Assembly (NCBI GenBank): GCA_942492965.1
Contig: OW818656.1
Coordinates: forward strand, 1,736,001 to 1,800,000
Source: Sphingosinicella sp942492965
GTDB lineage: Bacteria > Pseudomonadota > Alphaproteobacteria > Sphingomonadales > Sphingomonadaceae
Length of the DNA: 64,000 nucleotides
Direction of reading: 5' to 3'
Part shown: positions 40,883 through 49,783 of the stretch, piece after piece
How positions within the stretch are numbered: position 1 is the stretch's first letter
Layout: each line of letters begins with the position of its first letter
The notes under the pieces: generated by a model
Database searches by the model: none
Told to the model about the DNA's origin: nothing
The model's input: only the letters and a program-made list of their open reading frames with translations
Position numbers and translations under genes: made by a program

Positions 40883-43714
40883 TCAGAAGGTGGCCTTCAC
40901 GCCGAACTTCGCCGTCCAGCTATACTCCTCGTACTGCAGCAGACGCCGCGAGCCGCCGAAGTTCTGATAGGCGAAATAGGGCTCGTCGGTGACGTTCACC
41001 CATTCACCGAACAGCTGGATGTTTTCGGTGACCTTGTACTTGGCGCTGAGATCGAGCTGGAAGTGGCTGGCGACGTAGCGATCCTGGTCGGCCTCGTCGT
41101 TCAGCTCGTCGAGATACTTGCTGCGATAGGCGCCCGCAACGCGCAGGCTGATCGGGCCCTTCTCGTATCCGAGCACGGCGTTGAACGTGTGCTTCGCGCC
41201 GGCGGGAAGACCGATGCTGCGGAGATCCGAGAGATCGCCATCCGTCGCAACCCGGCCCTTTGCGTCGGTGTAGGTGTAGTTGAACTGCGCGAGCAAGCCG
41301 TCGAACGGCGCAGGCAGGAAATCGAACGCCTGATTGTAGCTGAATTCGAAGCCGCGAATCTTGGCGGTTTCACCGTTGATCCACGTCGTGGCCTGATCGA
41401 GCAACTGGCCGTTGTAGGGAATCCCCGCATCGCCGCCATCCACCGTGTATTCGATGATGTAGTTCTTCACGTCCTTGTAGAAGACGCCCGCCGACACGGC
41501 GGCGTTGCGGCCGAAATAATATTCGACCGAGAGATCGGCGTTCCATGCGCGGTAGGGCTTGAGATCGGGATTGCCGAATTCGCCCTCGTTATCCTCGATG
41601 ACCGCGCGGGGTGCGAGGCTCGACAGCTTCGGACGCATGAGGTTCTTGTAACCTGCGGCGCGCAGCACGAGGTTCCGAACGGGTTCGTAGCGAACCGTGA
41701 GGCTCGGCAGCCAATCGGTGTAGCTGCGGCTGAAACTCTGCGGCGTGACGAAGACGGTGTCTTCCTCCACCTCGACGCCGCCGAATTCGCCGCCTTCCTC
41801 GACCAGCGTCACGACGTTTCCGGTCATGCGGTTCTTCGTGCGCTCCATACGCACGCCGCCGATGATGCGGACCGTGCTGCTGTCCCAGCGGCCGAGCAGA
41901 TAGGCCGCGAGAACATCCTCATCGACGCTGTAATCGGATTCGGCCGACATCTGCGCGGTGTCGAAAGGATCGAGTTCGAAGGCCTCGCGATTGGCGTTTA
42001 AGAATTTCCGGAACGATGTCTTCCCCGGCACCGGATCGATGACGGCGAGGCCATAGTCCTGCGCGCCGAGAGCATCGGCGAGCGTCAGATCGCTGTCGCC
42101 GTCGAAGCCGTCATAGACATCGAATGTGCCGTTGTAGAACTTCTCGCGCCAGCGCGATTTCACGCCGCCCTGCACGGTGAATTCACCCGTGCCGAGCGCG
42201 AACGCACGCGAGACATCTGCCTTCAGGGCGTATTCCTCGTCCTGCGAGTCGCTGAGCGTGGTGACCTCCACCTTGTCGAATTCATATTCGGACGGATCGA
42301 GGAACAGGTCGTTGCCGGCGGTGATCGTGTGGCCGGTGAACATCGGCTTGCTGTAATCGAAGGTGACGCCGAATTCGCCTTCATCCTCGAACTTGCGCTC
42401 GAACACGACCGGATCGACCGAGCCGCTCTCGCGCTCGCTCGATTTCGCCCAGCTCGCGGAATAGACGAGCTTCCACGGGCCGGTCTCGGTCTCGCCGCCC
42501 ATCGTCAGCGAACGAATCTTCTGCGATTCAAAGCGGTCCTTCAAATCGCGCTGCACGCTGATCTCGCCGTCGTCGGAGAGGAAGGTCGCGGTGGTGTCCG
42601 TGCCCTCCGAGGGGGATTCGTCCATTTCGAAGATCAGGCGGCGGCGATATTCCTGATCGTCGAACTGGCTATAGAGACCGCGCACGTAAAGCGTGGTGCT
42701 TTCGCCCGCCTTGAAATCGAACGAGAGCGATGCGGAAATGCGTTCGCGTTCCACGTCGTAATCGCGGTATTCGACCGTGTCGGCATAGACGATGCCGTCG
42801 TCCTCGTCCCAGCCGTCCATCTCCATGTTGTCGGTCGCGAACTTGCGCTTGTAATAGGAAATACCGCCGGCGACGCCGATGTTGTCGCTGAGCTTCGTCG
42901 AGAAATCGACCGCGCCCTTGGGCGAGAGATGATCGGTGAGATCGTTGTAGCTGCCTTCCGCGCTCAGCTTCAGCAGATCCTTCTTGCGCGCGAACGCGCT
43001 CGTCGTGTTGATCTCGATGGAGGCGCCGATCGTGTCGGCGTCCATGTCCGGCGTCAGCGACTTCTTCACCTCGATCGATTCGATGAGATCGCTGGAAATC
43101 ACGTCGAGCGCGACCGAGCGCACGTCCGATTCCGGCGCGGGCAGGCGCACGCCGTTCAGCGAGGACGCATTCAGTTCCGGATCGAGGCCGCGGATCGAGA
43201 CGAAGCGGCCCTCGCCCTGATCGTTGAGGATGTTTACGCCGGGCAGGCGGCGCAGCGATTCGGCAACGTTCTGATCGGGGAATTGGCCGACCGCATCGCG
43301 CGTGAGCACGGACGCGACGCCGTCCGCCGCGCGCTGACGGGAGATCGCGCTGCCGAGGTTCGCCTGCTGGCCGATGACGAGGATGAGGCTGTCATCCCCC
43401 GCGCTGAGCGCAATGTCGGTGCGCGTGGTGCCGTCTTCGGTGATGCTGACCGAGGTGCGGCTTTCATCCGCGCCCGCATATGCGGCGCGAAGCGTGTAGC
43501 TGCCCGAAGGCACGTCCGCGAACCGGAAGCTGCCGTCCGGCCCCGCCGATGTGCGACGGCCGAGCTCGACAAGTTCGACCTCGGCGCCCTGCAGACCGCG
43601 AACGCCGCCGGCATCGACGACACTGCCGACGAGCGTGCCGGCGAAGGCGGGCGTGGAGAGCGAGGTGACGGTGAAGAGCGCAGCTGCGAGCCGCGCGCGA
43701 ACGTGGTGCGACAT
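40883..43714 (-). CDS. TonB-dependent outer-membrane receptor
   Basis: 943-aa outer-membrane transporter. Signal peptide about residues 1-25 (ALFTVTSLSTPAFA), then a carboxypeptidase-regulatory-like domain (GTLVGSVVDAGGVRGLQGAE), the plug (NVAESLRRLPGVNILND and RFVSIRGLDPELNASSLNG), and a 22-strand barrel ending in aromatic TAKFGVKATF. Its substrate is unknown but the downstream phosphatase and phytase suggest phosphate esters such as phytate. The leader carries a stable hairpin (CGCCCC-TTC-GGGGCG, 43747-43761) and AAGGGG near the start. Confidence 0.93.
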   Translation of the reverse strand: MSHHVRARLAAALFTVTSLSTPAFAGTLVGSVVDAGGVRGLQGAEVELVELGRRTSAGPDGSFRFADVPSGSYTLRAAYAGADESRTSVSITEDGTTRTDIALSAGDDSLILVIGQQANLGSAISRQRAADGVASVLTRDAVGQFPDQNVAESLRRLPGVNILNDQGEGRFVSIRGLDPELNASSLNGVRLPAPESDVRSVALDVISSDLIESIEVKKSLTPDMDADTIGASIEINTTSAFARKKDLLKLSAEGSYNDLTDHLSPKGAVDFSTKLSDNIGVAGGISYYKRKFATDNMEMDGWDEDDGIVYADTVEYRDYDVERERISASLSFDFKAGESTTLYVRGLYSQFDDQEYRRRLIFEMDESPSEGTDTTATFLSDDGEISVQRDLKDRFESQKIRSLTMGGETETGPWKLVYSASWAKSSERESGSVDPVVFERKFEDEGEFGVTFDYSKPMFTGHTITAGNDLFLDPSEYEFDKVEVTTLSDSQDEEYALKADVSRAFALGTGEFTVQGGVKSRWREKFYNGTFDVYDGFDGDSDLTLADALGAQDYGLAVIDPVPGKTSFRKFLNANREAFELDPFDTAQMSAESDYSVDEDVLAAYLLGRWDSSTVRIIGGVRMERTKNRMTGNVVTLVEEGGEFGGVEVEEDTVFVTPQSFSRSYTDWLPSLTVRYEPVRNLVLRAAGYKNLMRPKLSSLAPRAVIEDNEGEFGNPDLKPYRAWNADLSVEYYFGRNAAVSAGVFYKDVKNYIIEYTVDGGDAGIPYNGQLLDQATTWINGETAKIRGFEFSYNQAFDFLPAPFDGLLAQFNYTYTDAKGRVATDGDLSDLRSIGLPAGAKHTFNAVLGYEKGPISLRVAGAYRSKYLDELNDEADQDRYVASHFQLDLSAKYKVTENIQLFGEWVNVTDEPYFAYQNFGGSRRLLQYEEYSWTAKFGVKATF

Positions 43715-43904
43715 GGAATACCCCTTGAGCGGGGCAGTCCCGATGCCGCCCCTTCGGGGCGAGGCATTAGGGGCGGGTCGTTACGCGGAGACGTCGTTTG
43801 CGTGACCAAAACATGCACAAAAGATTGCAGAATGGAGACAGGCCGCAACCAGAGGCACGATGGCGGCAAGGCGCGAGCCTTGCCGCCTGTTCGGGTGCCA
43901 GCGA

Positions 43905-46064
43905 TCAGAAGCGGTCCGCGTTCATCACCTTCGTCCACGCGGCGACGAAATCCTTGACGAATGTCTCCGCGCTATCGTCCTGCGCATAGACTTCTGCATA
44001 GGCGCGCAGGATCGAATTGGAGCCGAAGGTGAGGTCGAGTTCGGTCGCGGTCCACTTCGCCGCGCCGGTCTTGCGGTCGTGGATTTCAAAGATGCCATTT
44101 CCGGCGGGCACCCATTTGTTGGCCATGTCGCAGAGATTGACGAAGAAGTCGTTCGTCAGCGTGCCGACCCGGCCGGTGAAGACGCCGTGGCTGGTGCCGC
44201 TGTGGTTGGCGCCGAGCACACGCATACCGCCGACGAGCACGGTCATCTCCGGCGCGGTGAGGCCCATGAGCTGCGTGCGATCGAGCATCAGCTCGGCAGG
44301 CTTCACGGCATAGTCCTGCTTCAGCCAGTTGCGATAGCCATCGTGGATGGGTTCGAGCGGGGCGAAGCTATCCGCATCGGTCATCGCATCGGTCGCATCG
44401 CCGCGGCCCGGCGTGAACGGCACCTCCACGTCGTAGCCAGCGGCCTTTGCCGCCTGCGCAATGCCGACGTTGCCGGCAAGGACGATCACGTCCGCGACGC
44501 TCGCGCTGCTTTCCGCCGCGATCGGTTCCAGCACCGAGAGCACACGCGCGAGGCGGGCGGGTTCGTTGCCTTCCCAATCCCTCTGCGGGGCAAGGCGGAT
44601 GCGCGCGCCGTTGGCACCGCCGCGCATGTCCGATCCGCGGAAGGTCCGCGCGCTGTCCCACGCCGTCGTCACCATGTCGCTGATCGAAAGACCGCTCGCC
44701 GCGATCTTCGCCTTCACGGCAGCGACATCCCACGAGGTGCTGCCCGCCGGAACCGGATCCTGCCAGATCAGGTCTTCGGCCGGCACGTCCGGCCCGAAAT
44801 AACGCGCCTTCGGCCCCATGTCGCGGTGCGTGAGCTTGAACCAGGCGCGCGCGAACACCTCCCGGAAATAGGCCGGATCACGGTAGAACCGCTCCGAGAT
44901 TTCGCGGTAGGCGGGGTCCATCTTCATTGCCATGTCGGCGTCGGTCATGATCGGGTTGTGGCGGATCGACGGGTCTTCGACATCGAGCGGTTTGTCCTCC
45001 TCCTTGATGCTCACCGGTTCCCACTGCCAGGCGCCCGCCGGGCTCTTCCGCAGCTCCCAATCGTGATTGAGCAGCATTTCGAAATAGCCGTTGTCGAACA
45101 CGGTGGGGTGCGTCGTCCACGCGCCCTCGATGCCACTGGTGATCGCATCTCGGCCGACACCCGTGCCGCCCGGATTGGCCCAGCCGAAACCCTGCTGATC
45201 GACGCCCGCGCCTTCGGGGACCGGCCCCAGCTTGCCCGCGTCGCCGTTGCCGTGACACTTGCCGACGGTGTGGCCGCCCGCTGTGAGCGCGACGGTCTCT
45301 TCGTCGTTCATCGCCATGCGGGCGAAGGTCTCGCGCACGTCACGCGCCGTGCGCAGCGGATCAGGCTGGCCGTCCACACCTTCGGGATTGACGTAGATGA
45401 GCCCCATCATCACCGCGGCGAGCGGGTTTGCGAGATCGCGCTCGCCCGAATAACGGCTGCCTTCGCTGCCGCTCGGCGCGAGCCACGCCTTCTCGGAACC
45501 CCAGTAGACGTCCTTCTCGGGATGCCAGATGTCCTCGCGCCCGAAGCCGAAGCCGAAGGTCTTGAGACCCATCGATTCATACGCGACCGTGCCCGCGAGG
45601 ATGATGAGATCGGCCCAGCTGACGGCGTTGCCGTATTTTTTCTTGATCGGCCAAAGGAGCCGCCGCGCCTTGTCGAGGCTGGCGTTGTCGGGCCAGCTGC
45701 TGAGCGGTGCGAAGCGTTGGTTGCCGGTGCCGCCGCCGCCGCGACCGTCCGCGATCCGGTAGCTGCCCGCCGCGTGCCACGCCATGCGGATCATCAGGCC
45801 GCCGTAGTGGCCCCAATCGGCGGGCCACCAATCCTGGCTGTCCGTCATCAGCGCATGGAGATCCTGCTTCAGGGCAGTGATATCCAGCGTCTTCAGCTTT
45901 TCGCGGTAGTCGAAGCCCTTGCCTAGCGGATTGGTCTTGCTGTCGTGTTGGTGCAGGATGTCGAAATTGAGCGCCTCCGGCCACCAGTTCATACTGGACG
46001 ACACCACCGTATTGCTGCCGTGCATCACCGGGCATTTGCCCTTCGGACTCGTCATCTCGTTCAT
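43905..46064 (-). CDS. katG: Catalase-peroxidase KatG
   Basis: 719-aa haem enzyme that decomposes H2O2. The distal active site is RMAWHAAGSY (with the crosslinking tryptophan), the tyrosine of the Met-Tyr-Trp adduct is in MGLIYVNPEG, and the proximal histidine is in GGHTVGKCHG. The duplicated C-terminal domain is present, so the length fits the family. The 190 bp between katG and the TonB receptor carry no obvious OxyR box that I could confirm. Confidence 0.97.
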   Translation of the reverse strand: MNEMTSPKGKCPVMHGSNTVVSSSMNWWPEALNFDILHQHDSKTNPLGKGFDYREKLKTLDITALKQDLHALMTDSQDWWPADWGHYGGLMIRMAWHAAGSYRIADGRGGGGTGNQRFAPLSSWPDNASLDKARRLLWPIKKKYGNAVSWADLIILAGTVAYESMGLKTFGFGFGREDIWHPEKDVYWGSEKAWLAPSGSEGSRYSGERDLANPLAAVMMGLIYVNPEGVDGQPDPLRTARDVRETFARMAMNDEETVALTAGGHTVGKCHGNGDAGKLGPVPEGAGVDQQGFGWANPGGTGVGRDAITSGIEGAWTTHPTVFDNGYFEMLLNHDWELRKSPAGAWQWEPVSIKEEDKPLDVEDPSIRHNPIMTDADMAMKMDPAYREISERFYRDPAYFREVFARAWFKLTHRDMGPKARYFGPDVPAEDLIWQDPVPAGSTSWDVAAVKAKIAASGLSISDMVTTAWDSARTFRGSDMRGGANGARIRLAPQRDWEGNEPARLARVLSVLEPIAAESSASVADVIVLAGNVGIAQAAKAAGYDVEVPFTPGRGDATDAMTDADSFAPLEPIHDGYRNWLKQDYAVKPAELMLDRTQLMGLTAPEMTVLVGGMRVLGANHSGTSHGVFTGRVGTLTNDFFVNLCDMANKWVPAGNGIFEIHDRKTGAAKWTATELDLTFGSNSILRAYAEVYAQDDSAETFVKDFVAAWTKVMNADRF

Positions 46065-46272
46065 CCCTGTCCTCCCGCTTTGCGAAGTACCGCCATCTGG
46101 ATTGCACGAGTGTGGCGGTGGCCGACTTATTCGGCAATCCGATTTATATTGTCACAGTAATCGATTGAGGCGATGTTTCGCCGCGTATTTGCAGGGAGTA
46201 TACGCGCATGAGGCGCGCGGAAGAACCGCCCCACAAGAGGACGGAAAAGAATCTCGTTTCAGAGAAAAATAC

Positions 46273-46347
46273 TGGAGCGGGCGAAGGGATTCGAACCCTC
46301 GACCCCAACCTTGGCAAGGTTGTGCTCTACCCCTGAGCTACGCCCGC
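46273..46347 (-). tRNA. tRNA-Gly(GCC)
   Basis: 75-nt cloverleaf including the encoded CCA. Acceptor stem GCGGGCG/CGCCCGC, D arm GTAGCTCAGGGGTAGAGC, anticodon stem-loop ACCTTGCCAAGGT with GCC anticodon, T arm GGGTTCGAATCCC. The DNA between this tRNA and the next gene is short and shows no signs of an integrated element. Confidence 0.97.
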
Positions 46348-46506
46348 TCGAACGTATGCGGAGGCTTGGCTCCGCCAGAGGTCGCGGCTGCTAGCATGAG
46401 CGCGGCGAAAAGCGCAAGCGGATTCGCGATTGGGGTTGGACGCCGCGCGCGCACTTCCCATATGAACGCCGGGAACCAACCCTATCTTTTAAAAAGGGCA
46501 CGCATC

Positions 46507-47412
46507 TTGGCCACTCTCAGCACCCCCGAATCCGAGCGGGCTTCGATCGAGGCCTTCAAGCGCGACGTGATCGAGCCCTCGATGACCTCGCTCGTCATCC
46601 TCGATTTCTATGCGGACTGGTGCGGCCCGTGCAAACAGCTTGCCCCCGTGCTGGAAAAGGTCGCGGCGGACTATGCCGCGCGCGGCGTGAAGCTGGTGAA
46701 GATCGATGTCGACAAGAACCAGATGATCGCGACGCAGTTCCGGGTGCAATCGATCCCCACGGTTTATGCCTTCTTCCAGGGCCAGCCGGTTGCCGACCTG
46801 ACGCCGGCGCGCACCGAGCGCGAGCTTGCCGCCTTCCTCGACCAGATCCTGCCGCAGCTGCCGATCGGCGCGGCGGACGGCCATGACAAATCGCTCGCCG
46901 CCTATGCCGAAGCCGCTGCTGCGGCGCTCGATGCCGGCGACTTCGCGCAGGCCGAGCAGATATACACTGCGCTGCGCACCGAGGAGCCCGAGCAGGAAGC
47001 ACACGCGATCGGGCTTTCCCGCGCGCTCGCCGGGCTCGACCGGATCGACGAGGCCGAAGCCGCGCTCGCGACCGTCGCCGCCGACAGCAAGGTGCCGGGG
47101 CTGGCGCAGGTGCGCGCCGCGATCGAGATGGCAAAGAAGCGCGTTCCCGCCGGCGCGCTCGCCACGCTGGAAGGCGCGCTCGCCGCGAACCCGGACGACC
47201 ACACGAAGCGGCTGGAACTTGCCGCCGCGCTCGCCGCGAACGGCGAACGCGATGCGGCAGCCGAGCACCTGTTCGAGGTGATGCGCCGCGAGCCCGGCTG
47301 GAACGAAAATGCAGCGCGCGCGCAGCTTTTGAAGCTGTTCGAGGCCATCGGCCTTGAAGACCCCTGGGTGAACGCCGCCCGCCGCAAGCTTTCGGCGCTG
47401 CTGTTCTCGTGA
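46507..47412 (+). CDS. Thioredoxin-TPR co-chaperone-like protein (YbbN/CnoX type)
   Basis: 301-aa protein. Residues 20-125 are a thioredoxin domain with WCGPC (C39/C42), and the rest is TPR-like helical repeats (DAGDFAQAEQIYTALRTEEP). CnoX relatives bind unfolded clients and hold them for chaperonins; the intact CxxC suggests redox activity. The TTG at 46507 gives MATLSTPESER, with AAGGG upstream; an in-frame ATG at 46462 would add 15 residues. Its stop overlaps the next gene's GTG, so these genes are coupled. Confidence 0.9.
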   Translation: MATLSTPESERASIEAFKRDVIEPSMTSLVILDFYADWCGPCKQLAPVLEKVAADYAARGVKLVKIDVDKNQMIATQFRVQSIPTVYAFFQGQPVADLTPARTERELAAFLDQILPQLPIGAADGHDKSLAAYAEAAAAALDAGDFAQAEQIYTALRTEEPEQEAHAIGLSRALAGLDRIDEAEAALATVAADSKVPGLAQVRAAIEMAKKRVPAGALATLEGALAANPDDHTKRLELAAALAANGERDAAAEHLFEVMRREPGWNENAARAQLLKLFEAIGLEDPWVNAARRKLSALLFS

Positions 47413-48044
47413 GTGGTTTCGGGATCAGTTCGCTGCCGGAGGTGATCCCGGTGTTTCCGCTGGAAAACGCGGTCGTGCTGCCGCGCGGCCAGTTGCCGCT
47501 CAACATCTTCGAACCGCGCTACCTTGCCATGGTGAAAGCCGCGATGGGGGGCGAACGGCTGATCGGCATGATCCAGCCCAAGGAAGACGGCAACCTGTTC
47601 GACGTCGGCGGGCTCGGCCGCATTACACAGTTCACCGATCCCGAGAACGGCCGGCTGCTGATCGTTTTGACTGGCGTCACGCGGTTTCGTATTGCCGAGG
47701 AACTCGACGTGGAAACGCCCTATCGGCAGGTGCGTGCCGACTACCGCGATTTCGTGGAGGACTTTCAAGCGCCCCAGCCGATGGCCGCGGTGCTGCGTTC
47801 CGACCTTGAAACGACACTGCGCACCTATCTCGACACGCAGAACCTTTCGGCGGACTGGGAAGCGGTTTCGGGCGCGGACGACGAATCGCTGGTGAACACG
47901 CTGGCCGCCGTTTGCCCGTTCGATGTGGCCGAAAAGCAGGCGCTGCTGGAAGCGAAAACCGTGCCGATCCGCGCCGCGACGCTTTGTGCGCTGATGACGC
48001 TCGCGCAGACCGGCGCCGAGAACGGATCGGGGCTGGTGCATTGA
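47409..48044 (+). CDS. LON substrate-binding domain protein
   Basis: 211-aa cytoplasmic protein made of the N-terminal Lon domain alone, without ATPase or protease parts. The signature PVFPLENAVVLPRGQLPLNI and FEPRYLAMV is at the start. It could serve as a substrate adaptor. It begins with GTG, overlaps the thioredoxin gene, and its TGA overlaps the TTG of the Trm112 gene. Confidence 0.9.
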   Translation: MSGFGISSLPEVIPVFPLENAVVLPRGQLPLNIFEPRYLAMVKAAMGGERLIGMIQPKEDGNLFDVGGLGRITQFTDPENGRLLIVLTGVTRFRIAEELDVETPYRQVRADYRDFVEDFQAPQPMAAVLRSDLETTLRTYLDTQNLSADWEAVSGADDESLVNTLAAVCPFDVAEKQALLEAKTVPIRAATLCALMTLAQTGAENGSGLVH

Positions 48045-48229
48045 GCCGCGACGTCGACCCGCGGCTGCTCGCCATCCTTGTTTGTCCGCTCACCAAGGCG
48101 CCGCTCAGCTATGATCGCGAACGCCAGGAGCTTGTGAGCAAGGCGGCGGGGCTCGCCTACCCGGTGCGCGACGGCGTGCCGGTGATGGTGATCGAGGAAG
48201 CGCGCGAACTCGGCGAGGACGAGAGTTAG
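48041..48229 (+). CDS. Trm112-family (UPF0434) small protein
   Basis: 62-aa zinc-ribbon-like protein. The signature DPRLLAILVCPLTKAPL and YPVRDGVPVMVIEEA is complete; one cysteine pair of the classical ribbon is reduced, as often in bacteria. Trm112 relatives activate methyltransferases. The start is TTG, overlapping the upstream stop. Confidence 0.88.
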   Translation: MSRDVDPRLLAILVCPLTKAPLSYDRERQELVSKAAGLAYPVRDGVPVMVIEEARELGEDES

Positions 48230-49443
48230 GGCAGATCGCCGCGCAGCAGCGACGGCAGATCGCCCGCTGCGCCGCGCGCCTCCGCCATGAAGAAGCGCTT
48301 GAGCGGCGGAAGGCGGTGGACGCCCGCGAGGCCGAGACGGCGGACGAGCGCGGCAGGACGACCGGGAATCGCGAACAGCTTGTTGAGCACATCGGTCGCG
48401 CCCATCACCGACATGCTATCGAACCCCCGCCAACGCTGATAGCGCGCGAGCACCTGCGGATCGCCGAGATCGAGCCCGAGACGCACGGCCTCCGCCAGCA
48501 CGTCCGCGAGCGCGGCGGCATCGCGAAGGCCGAGGTTGAGGCCCTGGCCGGCGATGGGGTGCATACCGTGCGCGCTGTCGCCCACGAGGATCAGGCGGCG
48601 ATCCGTGTATCGTTCGGCGTGGTGAAAGCCGAGCGGGAAGGAACTGGGCTTCGCGGCGAGGCGCACTTTTCCGAGGAAGCCGCCCATGCGCTTGTCGATC
48701 TCGGCGATAAGGGCGCGCTCCGGTAAGGCCAGCGTGGCGGCGGCATCGCGCTCGCGCACCGTCCACACGATCGCCGAACGCGTGCCCGGCAGCATCGGCA
48801 GCACCGCGAACGGCCCGGCCGGATAGAACAGTTCGAACGCGACATTGCCGTGCGGCACCTCGTGCTCGATCATGCCGACGATCGCGGTCTGGTGATAGCT
48901 CCAGGCCGCGATGCGGATGCCGGCGTCTTCGCGGATTTTCGATCGGCGGCCGTCCGCAGCGACAATGAGCGGCGCGGTGAGCGTGCCGCCGCTTGCGAGG
49001 CGCACGGTGACGCCGGCCTCCGCGCGTTCGATGGTGGCGGCGGCATCAGGAGCGTACACGTCGATGTGCGGTGAAGCTGCCCCGGCCGCGATCAGTGCCA
49101 TGCGCAGGTGGCGGTTTTCGAACATGTAGCCGAGCGGCTCGCCCGACGCGTCGCCGGTGCCGTCGAAATGAAGGTGCAGCGGCGAGAGACCGTCAGTAAC
49201 GCGAATCTCGCGGATCGGGCAGCCCTTCGGTTCGAGCTCGGCATCAAGGCCGAGCGCGGCGAGCATCCGCCACGTGGCGCTGGCGATCGCCGAGGCGCGA
49301 CCGTCGAAGCCAGCCGCGAGCGTCGCATCGAGATCGGCGCTGTCGATGACGGCGGAGCGGATGCCGGAGGCCGCGAGCGCAAGCGCCGTCGTCATGCCGA
49401 CGAGGCCGCCGCCGATGATGATCGTATCGTGGGTATGCCGCAT
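48226..49443 (-). CDS. UbiH/UbiF-type FAD-dependent hydroxylase
   Basis: 405-aa flavoprotein monooxygenase of the ubiquinone-biosynthesis family. FAD motifs: GGGLVG near the start, ADGRRSKIR in the middle and GDSAHGMHPIAGQGLNLGLRD near residue 290. It would hydroxylate the aromatic ring of a ubiquinone precursor; the exact position (UbiH, UbiF, UbiI or a mixed-function UbiL) cannot be told. It converges on Trm112 with a 4-bp overlap. Confidence 0.9.
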   Translation of the reverse strand: MRHTHDTIIIGGGLVGMTTALALAASGIRSAVIDSADLDATLAAGFDGRASAIASATWRMLAALGLDAELEPKGCPIREIRVTDGLSPLHLHFDGTGDASGEPLGYMFENRHLRMALIAAGAASPHIDVYAPDAAATIERAEAGVTVRLASGGTLTAPLIVAADGRRSKIREDAGIRIAAWSYHQTAIVGMIEHEVPHGNVAFELFYPAGPFAVLPMLPGTRSAIVWTVRERDAAATLALPERALIAEIDKRMGGFLGKVRLAAKPSSFPLGFHHAERYTDRRLILVGDSAHGMHPIAGQGLNLGLRDAAALADVLAEAVRLGLDLGDPQVLARYQRWRGFDSMSVMGATDVLNKLFAIPGRPAALVRRLGLAGVHRLPPLKRFFMAEARGAAGDLPSLLRGDLP

Positions 49444-49661
49444 GGCCGGACCCTAGCCGGACATCGCGGGACACGAAAGAGCATGGTTACTGCCTATTTT
49501 TACGGCTTGCTCTTTTGTCTGCTTATTTATTGGGCATTTCAATCTCCGCAAACATCGAAATACCGCCGCCCCGCGCTTGGCACGGATTTTGAAGAGGCTC
49601 CGGCGAGACGCATTTCGCGTCTCTGCTCGCTCGGGAACCTGGATTTTTCAGGACCGTTCCT
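49444..49661 (+). ncRNA. Candidate small RNA upstream of ftsK
   Basis: The gap between the divergent ubiH-like and ftsK genes ends in a classical terminator (49662-49692) although no plus-strand gene precedes it. Upstream are two more hairpins (GAGACGC-ATTTC-GCGTCTC at about 49609-49627 and CCTG-GATTTTT-CAGG at about 49638-49652), so a short structured transcript is plausible. A frame from an ATG at 49483 has a hydrophobic N-terminus (VTAYFYGLLFCLLIYWAF) but runs on through the terminator; I consider an RNA more likely than that protein. Confidence 0.35.
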
Positions 49662-49692
49662 GTCGGCCGGCCTCACCGCCGGCCGACTTTTT
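49662..49692 (+). terminator. Strong rho-independent terminator
   Basis: GTCGGCCGGC-CTCACC-GCCGGCCGAC, a perfect 10-bp stem followed directly by TTTTT. It ends about 90 bp before ftsK and has no recognised gene in front of it. Confidence 0.9.
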
Positions 49693-49783
49693 CTTGACCC
49701 CGGCGCCCCGCGGACTCAATCTTAGGCATGTTCGCGGGATGTTCCGCGCGACGGTTGCATTGGAACGGGGTCGGTAAAGGATC

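Noticed and set aside
43860..45926. 688-codon plus-strand frame opposite katG
   Set aside because: Antisense of catalase-peroxidase with no recognisable motif.
46092..46265. OxyR-type operator upstream of katG
   Set aside because: Only a weak CGATT...AATCG symmetry is present; it does not fit the spacing of a known OxyR site well enough.
49483..49725. Small membrane-like protein upstream of ftsK
   Set aside because: The N-terminus is hydrophobic, but the frame runs straight through a strong terminator and its C-terminal half is not protein-like.
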